From the NCBI GenBank assembly GCA_964019335.1, contig OZ025739.1:124001-188000 (forward strand): a stretch of 64,000 nucleotides of DNA, read 5' to 3'. Positions 51,172-60,494 of the stretch are shown here, one piece after another. The stretch comes from Diplonema japonicum (Eukaryota; Euglenozoa; Diplonemea; Diplonemida; Diplonemidae). The position numbers and the translations under genes are program-made. The first letter of the stretch is position 1. The number at the start of each line of letters is the position of its first letter. The notes under the pieces are model-generated. The model saw only the letters and a program-made list of their open reading frames with translations, ran no database searches and had not been told where the DNA came from.

Positions 51172-53772
51172 ATGCTGCGATGCAGCACCTCAAGGCTATG
51201 TAAACTCGAAGCTTGGTGGTCTAACGAATTTGTGAACCAGCCACAAGTACGGACAATCATGAACGTGGTAGCGAAACGAAACAACTTTACCATCACTCCA
51301 GAAGCAGAGGTCCTCCCCAAGGGAGTCGGTGCAGTAAAAAAAATACAATCATCCTTCTCAGTTATTCACGGCCATACCCTGCAAAACACACCTAATATCA
51401 AGGGTGTAATGGCTCAATTGGGTTTTGAGGCAGTGAAGACCAGCTCCGGAGATCTCTTGCTTACACCGAAGGACCCGGAATCCAAATTCACCCTTAGTAC
51501 CCCGTATCTCAACTACTTTCGTCTGGATAAAGACAAACCCATCAACGAACGGCGTCTCGCTGCAGCCTGTCGTAAATTCGGTAAGTATTTGAACGCCCGG
51601 CTCGTGGTGTGCTACGGCTACGTCTTCGCCCTTGCGAATGAGAAGTTTCCGAAGTTCACGGTCGGTTTTAAAGGAAGAGAAGTGCCGCTCATCGAGGCAC
51701 TGCAGTGGGACAACACAGCTGATTTTTCAGAATTTCTCATCATCGACAAGAACGCGCCCGAGAATAAAAACACAACCATGTTTCGCGAAAACAAAAAGCT
51801 CTACGGATGGGTGGCCGATTCACTCCCGCACATCGACGGACTCACACTGATCCGGTTCCCCAAAAGCACTGTTTTAAAAGGCACTGAAAAAATGGTTAGA
51901 CACGCTTCCTCGCTTCTCCAAGACCCAATTTTCGAACTAACCCTTGATGCACAGACGGATAAAATCCCTGACGAATCTGTATTGTCCGAGTCTTGTGTAA
52001 TCATAAGAAAGGGGTGCCGTATATCACTGAGGGGCGACCGTGAAACATGTAAACTTATTTTCGACACGTGGATCAAAAATGGTGTTCTTTGCAAACTGGT
52101 TCCGGAAAAGGATTGGATGCAAGACCTTGAACAATCACAATTCGATTTCTTCAACAGCGCGAACAAAGAGCAAACCTGCAAACCCGAACCTGTTGTAAAA
52201 TTCACCGTAACGGACGTTCAGTACCCCGTTAAGCAGATAAAGAAGGAATTCCTCGCCGCAGCGTTCGGGTTCAAAATCGAAAATGCCGATGAGGAAAACA
52301 CGTTGCACGTATCATCCTGTTTAAAAGTGAACCCCGACACACCTATTCACGCCAACGGGAAAAAAATCACTCTTCAAGATGTGTTTCGCCAAAATATTGC
52401 ACTCCGTGACGCGTCTCTGAAAATAAGCGAAAGGGAGATAAAGTTCGTGACTACAATACGAGACGGTCCTGTCTGCGGGTGGGTCTTCGACCTACTAAAA
52501 CCAATCTTCCCCGTGTCAATCGAAATAATCGGGTTGAACACGGTTCTCGGCACAAGCCTCGACTTGTCATTGATCAAAAAATTCCAGAAAATCCTACGAG
52601 CGCGCATGGAGGTGAAACTAACCTACCCTTCCACTAAAGTACCTTTGAAATCGATGGTAGATCTCAAAAACGATTGCGCATATATTCGAAAGGGCTGTGT
52701 AATTGCCGTGTTCGCCCGTCGATCCCGGCTGGATGAGATCAAGGAAAACTGGGAAAAAGAAGGCGTTCATTTCACGGTCGTCGGTAAGGAGGAGTATCTC
52801 GTGAATGAAAAATTCCCGGAATATTTTGAATTCCAAGGCGAGATTGACAACGATCTGGGCCAGCTCACAACAGAAATAACAAACGCCGGCAACGAAGCAA
52901 TCGACACCGCCAACTCAAAAAAAAGACAAGCCGAAGCAGATCTGGAGGAAAAAGCAATACAAACCATCGCGTTCCGCTGCAAGAATTTAGAATCAACCGC
53001 CTCCAACCTCGTGAAATTCGCAGCGAAAATGCAACAAGACATGATCCCCGAAGACGAGAACATGACAACCCGCGCCCTCATCCTAGCAAAGGATATGCTA
53101 TCTGAAGCAACAACCATCGGATCTACCCCAACTCTCGACACCCCGCTGCGGTACCAGGTTCTTAAAAAGGGATACAGCGAAGGCCCGAAATCCGAGATTT
53201 GGAAAATTCACTCCGATCTGGCCAGCGTTCAAAAACTGATATTAAAGCTGCAAGACTTACCAGCTGTCATGCTTCAATGGGAATTCCTGGTGAAGTCGAA
53301 CCTTGAAGGCCTAGACGGGAGTATTAATGTCGTCGATACCTCCCACTTGCTAGCGTTCGGACTCACCGAAAACCCATCCAAAAAAGTCATCATCCCCTTC
53401 ACCGCCTTACTGGAACTCGACATTCTTTCAGACCGTCCTGGGACCATGGAGGCGGCGACGGCACGGATGTGCGAGATCCGTGATTGGCTTTATTCCCCAA
53501 AATCCTTTGGGCACACCGCCGTTGTCGGTCCGTGCCAGGAGATGGCATTCATTGAGAAGCACTTGAAGACGGCTCAGTCTGTGCTTCCAGGGCTTACTTG
53601 CATGCTGCCTGACGATCGGATCCTGCTTGTCGGATACGGGATCAACAACGCCGCTAAAAAACACCACGTTGCACGGGGTAAAGCCGTTCAACTCTACACC
53701 GAGGATACCGAGCTTGCGGAGAAAGCTGAAGCTGTCGGGATGCGATCGTCAAAACCCCCTTTGCTGCATTGA
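51172..53772 (+). CDS. PIN-domain protein (putative endoribonuclease), 866 aa
   Basis: The C-terminal 150 residues form a PIN domain: VVDTSHLLAF with D722, PFTALLELDIL with E748, LPDDRILLV with D814/D815, and VQLYTEDTELAEKAEAVG with E844/D845. The four acidic positions are those that bind metal in active PIN nucleases such as SMG6 and SWT1. Residues 1-600 consist of two related halves (compare SCVIIRKGCRISLRG near 280 with CAYIRKGCVIAVFARR near 505), probably an internal duplication of an unknown domain. A helical stretch spans 600-700. The basic N-terminus (MLRCSTSRLCKLEAWW) could target mitochondria. The likely role is RNA cleavage; substrate unknown. Single exon. Confidence 0.78.
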   Translation: MLRCSTSRLCKLEAWWSNEFVNQPQVRTIMNVVAKRNNFTITPEAEVLPKGVGAVKKIQSSFSVIHGHTLQNTPNIKGVMAQLGFEAVKTSSGDLLLTPKDPESKFTLSTPYLNYFRLDKDKPINERRLAAACRKFGKYLNARLVVCYGYVFALANEKFPKFTVGFKGREVPLIEALQWDNTADFSEFLIIDKNAPENKNTTMFRENKKLYGWVADSLPHIDGLTLIRFPKSTVLKGTEKMVRHASSLLQDPIFELTLDAQTDKIPDESVLSESCVIIRKGCRISLRGDRETCKLIFDTWIKNGVLCKLVPEKDWMQDLEQSQFDFFNSANKEQTCKPEPVVKFTVTDVQYPVKQIKKEFLAAAFGFKIENADEENTLHVSSCLKVNPDTPIHANGKKITLQDVFRQNIALRDASLKISEREIKFVTTIRDGPVCGWVFDLLKPIFPVSIEIIGLNTVLGTSLDLSLIKKFQKILRARMEVKLTYPSTKVPLKSMVDLKNDCAYIRKGCVIAVFARRSRLDEIKENWEKEGVHFTVVGKEEYLVNEKFPEYFEFQGEIDNDLGQLTTEITNAGNEAIDTANSKKRQAEADLEEKAIQTIAFRCKNLESTASNLVKFAAKMQQDMIPEDENMTTRALILAKDMLSEATTIGSTPTLDTPLRYQVLKKGYSEGPKSEIWKIHSDLASVQKLILKLQDLPAVMLQWEFLVKSNLEGLDGSINVVDTSHLLAFGLTENPSKKVIIPFTALLELDILSDRPGTMEAATARMCEIRDWLYSPKSFGHTAVVGPCQEMAFIEKHLKTAQSVLPGLTCMLPDDRILLVGYGINNAAKKHHVARGKAVQLYTEDTELAEKAEAVGMRSSKPPLLH

Positions 53773-54006
53773 TAGGGAGGGGCGAATCATAGAATAGAAA
53801 CCACCCGTAGGGTTAAAATCAAAAAAAAAAAAAAATCGAAATGTCTAACCTCAAAAAAAAAAAAAAAAAAAAAAGAAAATGCTGAGACATTTCTGAAAAC
53901 CATCATCAAAAGAGGGAAAAAAAAAACTGTATCCCCCCCCCCCCCCCTTTCCTCAAAACCACCATTATTTTATTGAACACTAGCAAAACCACGTTTCAGG
54001 CACACA

Positions 54007-54918
54007 ATGGCTTGTTGCCTGGTATGCTTTTCTGGCGAGCCTGCTGACGATCACGTGCCGAGACCGAACAAATGGCAGGTAAAATTAATGGATGGGTGTT
54101 CTAGTGATCCATGCCTATGTTGCTTTGGGTTCTGGTGTGCTGAGTGCGCCGCGATGAAGCTGAGGAAGAAGTCCCTCGACGCAAGGGGGGAGTGGCCTGC
54201 TGGGTACAAATGCTGCCAAGGTGTTATCCCAGCCTGTGCATGCTTCAAGCCCGGTGAGATGGGCGAGGCCGACAACGCCTGCTGCTGTCTGTGCCTTGAA
54301 GCGTGGTGCTGTACCGGCATCAGCACCTCCTCGACTTACATCTTCGTGATGGAGACGTACCAGCTGGACAACGATCCGTGTTACAACAAGTTTGTGAGGT
54401 TTAACAACTGCATTCAGATCCTTGCTTGCTTCTGCACAATTGCATCCATATTCATCAGCGATCTCAGGGAGGCAGCGCAGTGTGTCAGGCTCATCGCCGA
54501 CTTTGTGTTCCGAACCCTAATGGGGTGTATTAATGCACAGGTGAACTTTGAATTGGATTATCAGATCAAAAGAGGGCCGCAGACACAGGTGATGGGTGCT
54601 CCACCAGCACCACGGCCTGCTTATGGGGGAGGCTCTGTACAAGTGCAGCAAGGACCGCCTCAGCAAGGATACCCCCTGCAGCAGCAGCAACCTGTTATGT
54701 ACCCACCTCAGCAGCAGCCTGTTTACGTACAACAGCAGACTCAACCGGTTTACGGGCAATATCCTCAGCAGGGCTATCCCCCGCAACAACAATATCCCCA
54801 ACAACAGCAGGTGGTGCATTATCCCCAACAGCAGCAGGTGGTCCATTATCCCCAACAGCAACAACAATATCCCCAACAGCAGCAGATGGTCCATTACCCC
54901 CAACAACAATATAGGTAA
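54007..54918 (+). CDS. Conserved Cys-rich family protein with Gln/Pro/Tyr-rich tail, copy 2, 303 aa
   Basis: This is a paralogue of the 16575 gene. The Cys-rich core (CCFGFWCAECAAMKLRKKS through FVFRTLMGCINAQ) is identical except for Ile in place of Met in IFISDLRE. The N-terminal 35 residues and the tail differ: here the tail is a Gln-rich repeat of (V)VHYPQQQ and YPPQQQ units from about residue 205 to the end. DNA identity is confined to a gapless 435-base block (54118-54552), suggesting gene conversion between loci 37 kb apart. Membrane association through the hydrophobic Cys-rich segments is possible. Function unknown. Confidence 0.82.
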   Translation: MACCLVCFSGEPADDHVPRPNKWQVKLMDGCSSDPCLCCFGFWCAECAAMKLRKKSLDARGEWPAGYKCCQGVIPACACFKPGEMGEADNACCCLCLEAWCCTGISTSSTYIFVMETYQLDNDPCYNKFVRFNNCIQILACFCTIASIFISDLREAAQCVRLIADFVFRTLMGCINAQVNFELDYQIKRGPQTQVMGAPPAPRPAYGGGSVQVQQGPPQQGYPLQQQQPVMYPPQQQPVYVQQQTQPVYGQYPQQGYPPQQQYPQQQQVVHYPQQQQVVHYPQQQQQYPQQQQMVHYPQQQYR

Positions 54919-55668
54919 GCGGAGGGGGAAGTACTAATTTCATTTTTTTTTTCTCCCCCCTCATTTTTTTTTGGGGGGGGTTAGTTATTAATAATTGTAA
55001 AACAAAAAAAAAAGGTGATTATTTTATTTTTTTTTTATTTTTTTTATTTTATTTTTTTTCTTCTGAAAGTAGTAAAAACGTTTTATAATGCACAGCAAGG
55101 GTATATAAGAATATAGTCCCCTTTTAAGCAAATCCTTGTGCTGATTATTTTGAGTATCAAGCAACTTAATGGAACCCCCCCCCCCCCCCAACTACACAAG
55201 TAAGGACCGTTTCTTTCCAACGGACCGGTTAAATGGTGGCACTTATCGATTGCGAAACTGATAAAAAAAATGGCATTGTTCTTGTCGCTAGTAGAAAAAA
55301 AAGAAAAAAAAAGTGGAGTTTGTAATACTGTCGCAAAAAAAAAATCTACTTTAATAGGTTTTTACACCCCCCCCCCCGAGATCACTAGTTCTTGCACTTT
55401 CTTTTGCTCGAGCGAGAAACAAAAATTCAACAACACAATTACAACTCTGTGGAGGGACGGGGGGGGGGGGGGGGGGGATGTGGCCGGCTTTAGGTACTAC
55501 TTAGATTTTTTGTCCTTCCCCCCCCCCCTTTCTCTTTTTTTTAAAAATATTTTTACTGACAAAAAAAAGTTCCCCCCCCCCCGTTTTTTTGTGTATAACA
55601 ACATTTCCCCCTCTCCCCTTTTTTTCTCATCTTCCTTCAACCTCCCCCCACCCCCTACGACAGGGACA
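54919..55668. other. Intergenic region with a complex island
   Basis: 55070-55265 is non-repetitive sequence with short complementary segments (AACGG/CCGTT around 55209-55225; TTATC/GATAA around 55246-55263). The rest is homopolymer, including C and G runs. No protein gene before 55669. Confidence 0.5.
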
Positions 55669-56118
55669 ATGACATATGTGGGTGTGGTGGCTCACTGGAA
55701 CGCTGATAAAGGATATGGTTTCATTGACTGCGATGAGTTGAAAAAAGTTGGGAGCGAATCAGTTTTCGTGCATGCGAGCGGTGTGCAAGGTGGAGGGAAC
55801 TTAAAAGTGGGGTGTCCTGTAGCCTTCGACATCACCAAGGGTATAAAATCCACACAAAGTAAAGCCACCAACGTTTCCGGGGAAGGTGTACAAGAAGGCG
55901 CACCAAGAGATCCAGAATATCAAAATATCCCGAAACCCAGCGACTCCAGAGACTATGACGAACGTGTGCAAGGGCCGCGGCCTACATTACGCGACAGGAA
56001 CAGCCGGGATCGGGAAAATCGAAACTGGGACAGGAAGGACGACAGAGATGGTGGTCCAAGAGAAACTAGCCGCAGGGACTGGAGAGACAGGCCACGGGAC
56101 TATGACAGAAGTCATTGA
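55669..56118 (+). CDS. Cold-shock-domain RNA-binding protein with charged tail, 149 aa
   Basis: The CSD spans residues 1-72, with RNP1 K14-G-Y-G-F-I19 and RNP2 S31-V-F-V-H-A36; it has a longer loop between them (ELKKVGSES) than the other CSD genes. The tail (80-149) is Arg/Asp/Asn/Pro-rich but less repetitive than in the 4340/5244 pair. It precedes another CSD gene at 56536 in the same orientation. RNA binding is inferred. The start is the first ATG of the conserved MTYxG beginning; the open frame upstream runs through homopolymers and is not coding. Confidence 0.88.
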   Translation: MTYVGVVAHWNADKGYGFIDCDELKKVGSESVFVHASGVQGGGNLKVGCPVAFDITKGIKSTQSKATNVSGEGVQEGAPRDPEYQNIPKPSDSRDYDERVQGPRPTLRDRNSRDRENRNWDRKDDRDGGPRETSRRDWRDRPRDYDRSH

Positions 56119-56535
56119 AACAAATTAAAAAAAAATAGTGTTTTAAGCTACACTGAAGTTTACGTAAAAACTTTCTTTTTTCTTTTTTTTTGAGGGGGGG
56201 GTAACGTTTTTTTGGCAACGTGTTTCGGGTTTTTACCCGGGCACGTACAAACAACGGCCCAGTTCCTCTTCCCCCCTCCCCTTTTTTTTAAAAAGAAATA
56301 TTTTTTTTATATTGTTGCTGGTCTATTTGTGACATTAAAAAAAATTCTAAATTACAAAAGAAGAAAAAAAAACCCCTCCCCCCCCTTGGAAGTATTAAAT
56401 AAAAGTTAAAATTAGAAAAATCTCATGTTTTTTTTTTCTTCATATATTTTCACGATTCACGGGATTAAAAAAAAAAAAAAAAGAAAAAAGAAACGAGGCG
56501 TGTGCAGGGAAAAGGAAAAAAAAAAAGAAAATTCA
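56119..56535. other. Intergenic spacer
   Basis: Homopolymer-rich with an AT-rich middle; a GTAACGTTTTTTTGGCAACG island at 56201 has no assigned role. The leader before 56536 is A-rich. Confidence 0.55.
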
Positions 56536-57039
56536 ATGACATACACGGGTGAGGTTCGCTCGTGGATTGCAGGTAGGGGGTATGGTTTTGTGCAGTCCTC
56601 TGAGTTCGACGATGAGCTGTTCGTTCATTTCTCCGCATTCGGCGGTGGGGACCTTGAGGTGGGCCGCACCGTGTACTTTGACGTGACTAACGACAAAAAC
56701 GGGAAAAAAATGGCCACAAATGTGACCGGCGATGCCGTTATGGGTAAGGACCCCCGTAGGGCACCCCCTAGGAGGAGGGATTCTAGAGACAGGTACAGAG
56801 GGGACGACTATTCCCACAGAAGGGATGATCGTGACTACAGGAGGGACGACCGTGATCGCAGAGACGACCGCGACCGCGACCGCGACTACAGGAGGGACGA
56901 CCGGGACTTCAACAGGGGCAACAGAGACAACAGAGACAACAGAGGTTATCGAGAAGCCCCACGTGACTTTGACAACAGGAGAGACAGCAGGGACAGGAGG
57001 GACAACCGTTTTGGAGGAAGAAGCTACGATCGTAGGTAA
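56536..57039 (+). CDS. Cold-shock-domain RNA-binding protein with RDD-rich tail, 167 aa
   Basis: The CSD spans residues 1-72, with RNP1 R14-G-Y-G-F-V19 and RNP2 E27-L-F-V-H-F32, and the FGGGDLEVGRTVYFDV segment shared with the other CSD genes. Residues 75-167 are a tail of RRDDRD, RDNRDN and SRDRRD repeats, strongly charged and disordered. It is the fourth CSD gene of the window; this pair (55669, 56536) is more divergent than the 4340/5244 pair. Likely an abundant mRNA-binding protein or RNA chaperone. The tail may drive condensate formation; that is speculation. Confidence 0.9.
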   Translation: MTYTGEVRSWIAGRGYGFVQSSEFDDELFVHFSAFGGGDLEVGRTVYFDVTNDKNGKKMATNVTGDAVMGKDPRRAPPRRRDSRDRYRGDDYSHRRDDRDYRRDDRDRRDDRDRDRDYRRDDRDFNRGNRDNRDNRGYREAPRDFDNRRDSRDRRDNRFGGRSYDRR

Positions 57040-57652
57040 AAAAGTAGTTTTTTTTTTTTTTTTTTTCCCACGACACTCTGAAAGTACTTCACCCATGAGT
57101 GCAAAGAAAAAAAAAAAAAGTAGTGGTAAAGTTGGCCAAATTAGGATAATACTGATTTATATAATACTGATTTTTTTTAGCGTGAAATAAAATGGAGTAA
57201 TTTTCAGGAGAAAAGTGAAAATAATAATAAAAAAAATTTTTTCAAAAAAAAAAAGTGGAGTCGGAAGAAGGAAAAAAAAAAGAGAAAAAAAAAAGAAAAG
57301 AAAAAGTGTTTTTGGATTTTTTTTTTCATTCCCCCCTTTTTTTTAAGAAAAGGGTGGTCCTCAAGTGGGGATTTGCCCTTAAACATCGTTTTTTTTTTTG
57401 TTTTTTTTTTTCTTCCCCTCCTCCCTCCCCCTCCCACCGTAACCTCCAAAAAAAAAAAAAAAGATTATAATGTAAACGACAAAAATGGGGGGAAAAAAAA
57501 AAGATATCCCCCTTTTTTTTTTAAAAAAAAAAAAGCTAAATAGGGGGGTTTTAATCTCCCCCTCCCTTCCCCTTGTTTTTTTTTCCCCCATTTTTTTTTT
57601 TTTTTTTTTTTCCCCTCCCCACACTATAGTAGCCCACCCGCTTCAGTCAAAA
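57040..57652. other. Intergenic spacer with dispersed repeat copy 2
   Basis: A and T runs, a short ATAATACTGATTTAT duplication near 57147-57176, the dispersed repeat at 57350-57388, and an acceptor-like GCTTCAG at about 57640-57648 just before the next start. Confidence 0.55.
57350..57388 (+). repeat. Dispersed 38/39-base repeat, copy 2
   Basis: It matches 9824-9861 with two substitution/indel sites (CAAG for CGAG, one extra G). As in copy 1 it follows a C-run and T-run and is followed by a T-rich tract. Confidence 0.7.
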
Positions 57653-59962
57653 ATGAATAAAGATACTTCCGAGTCGTCACCGAAAAATCAATCTGCCAAA
57701 AGAGCCGAGACTCCGGGCATTACAAACCCGAAGCAAGATAAAGCCGCTCGAACAAATGAGCTGTTGAGTATGGTACAGAAAGCTGCGGCAAGGAGGGCGA
57801 GAGATGAACAACTTCCCTCGATAAAACGAACAGAGTCGAAGGCAGTGGTGAAGGGAAAAGGATGGCAGAAAATAACATCTCAAACCAAAGCTGCGGTGCA
57901 ACCACCACCACCACCACCACCACTAGTCGTTGACACCAGACCAGTCTCACCCACCGGCCCCAGCGAGGCACTACGTAAAGGCGTCCGTATCATAAAAAAC
58001 ATCACCGCTGCTAAAATGTTCAACATGAAATCAGGCCTCGATCCTGCCAACCCATTAGGGAAAAACAAAGCTTTTCGATTCAAAGCGAAGAAAAACAAGC
58101 GAACTGAAGAAGCTGCAATGTGGAAAGTACTGCAACAAGGCAAAAACGAGGCAAATGGCCGCATGGCGCTCCCAACCGCCGGAGATCTACGGGATCTTCC
58201 CCTACACCTCCAACAAACATTCGTCGCGCTGGCGGAGGAGACGCTGTCGCTGTACCTCGCACCCCGCGCTCTTTTATGGCTTCGAAAACGTGACAGAGCA
58301 AGGCAGATCAGTTCCTCCACCTGCCCCAAAATGAACTTGGACATATTAACTCGGCAGGAACTCTTCAAAAACTGCCCTCAAGAAGAGCTCCGCTCACTCA
58401 TTGACAAGCTCGTTCTTGCTGTATTCGAGAAGGGTGAATTTATCATCCACGAAGGCGAACACTCCGGCTCAGGAATATTCTTCATTATGACAGGCCGTGT
58501 GGCGGTGTACAAGAAAAACAACCGGAAGAAGCGATCGATCGGTCCGACAAACGGAACGATGCTGGCAAAGCTCTCGCCCGTCGTGTGCGTCGGCGAGTTT
58601 TCGTTTTTAACGGAAGAACCCCGCATGGCGTCGATTCAAAGCTTGACCGTTGTGGAGTGCTGGGTGTTGAGAAAAAACGATTTCAACGACTTCGTTAAAG
58701 GCCTCCCTGAAAGCACCATGAGCAGCATCATAGAATGCGCATTTTCTACAAGAAACAAAACAATGCACCTCGCATACCCCATCTCTGAGGACACCATGAG
58801 GAAATGCAGCATATTTGAACCATGCGGAAAGCACCTGCTCTCGGAGTACTTGAAATGGGTGAAGCCCTACGCGGTACCGAAAAGCTTCAACGTTCTGCGA
58901 GGCGATGCGAAAGCCACAAAAATACTATTCCTTCAGAACGGAAAATGCGGGGTTTTCCGAGGCGTCCCGAAGAGGCTAAACAACGGCGACAGAAGGCTAT
59001 CCCACACCCACGTTCACACATTAAGAGCACCCTGCGTCATCGGCGACACATCTGTATTACATGGCAGTCCAAACGGAGACTCTATAATGACTCTTTCAAC
59101 ATGCGATTTTTGGGTCTTAACACGAGAGGATTTTTTACACGGTTTGCGAAGGAACCCTGGTATAGAGGTGCACATGATGGCAGCGGCGAGGGAGCAACGG
59201 CAGTCGCAGCTCGCGACCCAGCAGAACCTGTTTAAAGATATCATTTACGACATTCCTTTTCTCCGGGACGTGGCGAGCTCCCATGCGATGAAAGAGCTTG
59301 TTAAAAGCTTCAAAGCAAGAGTTTACAAACCGTTGTCGGTGGTGTGTTCAACAGCAGAATTCGCAGACCGCCTCATCGTTCTTTACAAGGGGAAGATAAA
59401 AGTAGGAAACACCTATTGGAGGAAGGGAGAGTCCGTTGGGTTCACGTGCATTGTGCCACACAAATGGATGCAAATGGCGGTTTCTTGCGAAGTCGTGGAA
59501 TGCCTCGAACTAGGGCTTCCCCAATACGAGGCTTTCTTAAAGAAATGGGGCATCTACTCTGACATTGCAATGTTCGCCAAGCTGCTTATGTTTCCAAATG
59601 CGTTCGACCCGGAGCTCGTGTCCGTTGCAAAGCAAGGGGTTGCCGATCTTCGTACACCCCCGTTTTACCCCATTTCCAACTCTACACAGGTGCGGCTCAG
59701 CGAGGAGGGTTTCAACGGTATGCACTACCGCAAGATGATCAGGGAGAAGGAGGTCAAGAAGCTGCCGGTAAAGCAGTGGTACAGGGTCAGCTCGTACTTG
59801 TGGAAGCGAACACCTTCTCCACCAGCGCAGCCGCCCACATCCGACTCGAGTCTCTTCATGGATCTGAGGCACACGGGAAAGAGCAAACTTCCGATGCTAA
59901 CACCACCTACCCAGTCGGAGGTGAATTCTCGTCCTGAGCATGACGTTGCTATCTATCTTTAA
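57653..59962 (+). CDS. Protein with three cyclic-nucleotide-binding-like domains, 769 aa
   Basis: The N-terminal 230 residues are basic and partly disordered (PPPPPPPLVVD near 86). CNBD1 (about 237-350) has EGEHSGSGIFFIMTGRVAVY and a phosphate-binding cassette VGEFSFLTEEPRMAS that keeps the Gly-Glu and the cyclic-phosphate-binding Arg. CNBD2 (381-500) has KILFLQNGKCGVFRG and CVIGDTSVLHGSPNGDS, without the Arg. CNBD3 (529-635) has DRLIVLYKGKIKVGNTYWRKGES, also degenerate. Only the first domain therefore looks able to bind cAMP or cGMP in the standard way. Three-CNBD PKA-regulatory-like proteins occur in flagellates, but no kinase-inhibitor sequence was recognised. Single exon; the start follows GCTTCAGTCAAAA. 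Confidence 0.83.
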   Translation: MNKDTSESSPKNQSAKRAETPGITNPKQDKAARTNELLSMVQKAAARRARDEQLPSIKRTESKAVVKGKGWQKITSQTKAAVQPPPPPPPLVVDTRPVSPTGPSEALRKGVRIIKNITAAKMFNMKSGLDPANPLGKNKAFRFKAKKNKRTEEAAMWKVLQQGKNEANGRMALPTAGDLRDLPLHLQQTFVALAEETLSLYLAPRALLWLRKRDRARQISSSTCPKMNLDILTRQELFKNCPQEELRSLIDKLVLAVFEKGEFIIHEGEHSGSGIFFIMTGRVAVYKKNNRKKRSIGPTNGTMLAKLSPVVCVGEFSFLTEEPRMASIQSLTVVECWVLRKNDFNDFVKGLPESTMSSIIECAFSTRNKTMHLAYPISEDTMRKCSIFEPCGKHLLSEYLKWVKPYAVPKSFNVLRGDAKATKILFLQNGKCGVFRGVPKRLNNGDRRLSHTHVHTLRAPCVIGDTSVLHGSPNGDSIMTLSTCDFWVLTREDFLHGLRRNPGIEVHMMAAAREQRQSQLATQQNLFKDIIYDIPFLRDVASSHAMKELVKSFKARVYKPLSVVCSTAEFADRLIVLYKGKIKVGNTYWRKGESVGFTCIVPHKWMQMAVSCEVVECLELGLPQYEAFLKKWGIYSDIAMFAKLLMFPNAFDPELVSVAKQGVADLRTPPFYPISNSTQVRLSEEGFNGMHYRKMIREKEVKKLPVKQWYRVSSYLWKRTPSPPAQPPTSDSSLFMDLRHTGKSKLPMLTPPTQSEVNSRPEHDVAIYL

Positions 59963-59964
59963 CG

Positions 59965-60001
<37 letters not shown>

Positions 60002-60041
60002 TTCCCTCTCTTTCTTCCACTCCTGCTTCCTGCTGGTATGA

Positions 60042-60099
<58 letters not shown>

Positions 60100-60446
60100 T
60101 TCTCTCTTATAAGGGGCAGCAAGACCTTTGGCCGGGTCTAGGTGTGTGACGACACCTCCCCTTATTATGCGAGTCGTTTTCAGGGAGGGTGCTCGGAGAG
60201 ACAACCACAGTTTGTCATCAGCTGTTGCACTACCGAGCAAGAGCAGCTGTCACTTAGGCACAGTAACATGGATCGCATTTGGCTTCTGCAAATATAAAAA
60301 AAAAAAAAAATGTCCCCCCACCCACCCACCCCCCACGCCGTGTCTGAGAGGTGGCACCGCACAGGTAGAACCCCATGGTTTGTGATACACTTGGAGGGGA
60401 CTGGTGGTTGTACCGTTTGACTTATGCCACCTTGACGTCAAAAATT

Positions 60447-60494
<48 letters not shown>

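Noticed and set aside
60350-60447. Resemblance of GTTTGTGAT...GGGGACTGG to the 3' part of U1 snRNA
   Set aside because: Match is short, the 5' splice-site-pairing ACTTACCT sequence is absent upstream, and the fold differs. Kept only as an unassigned RNA candidate.
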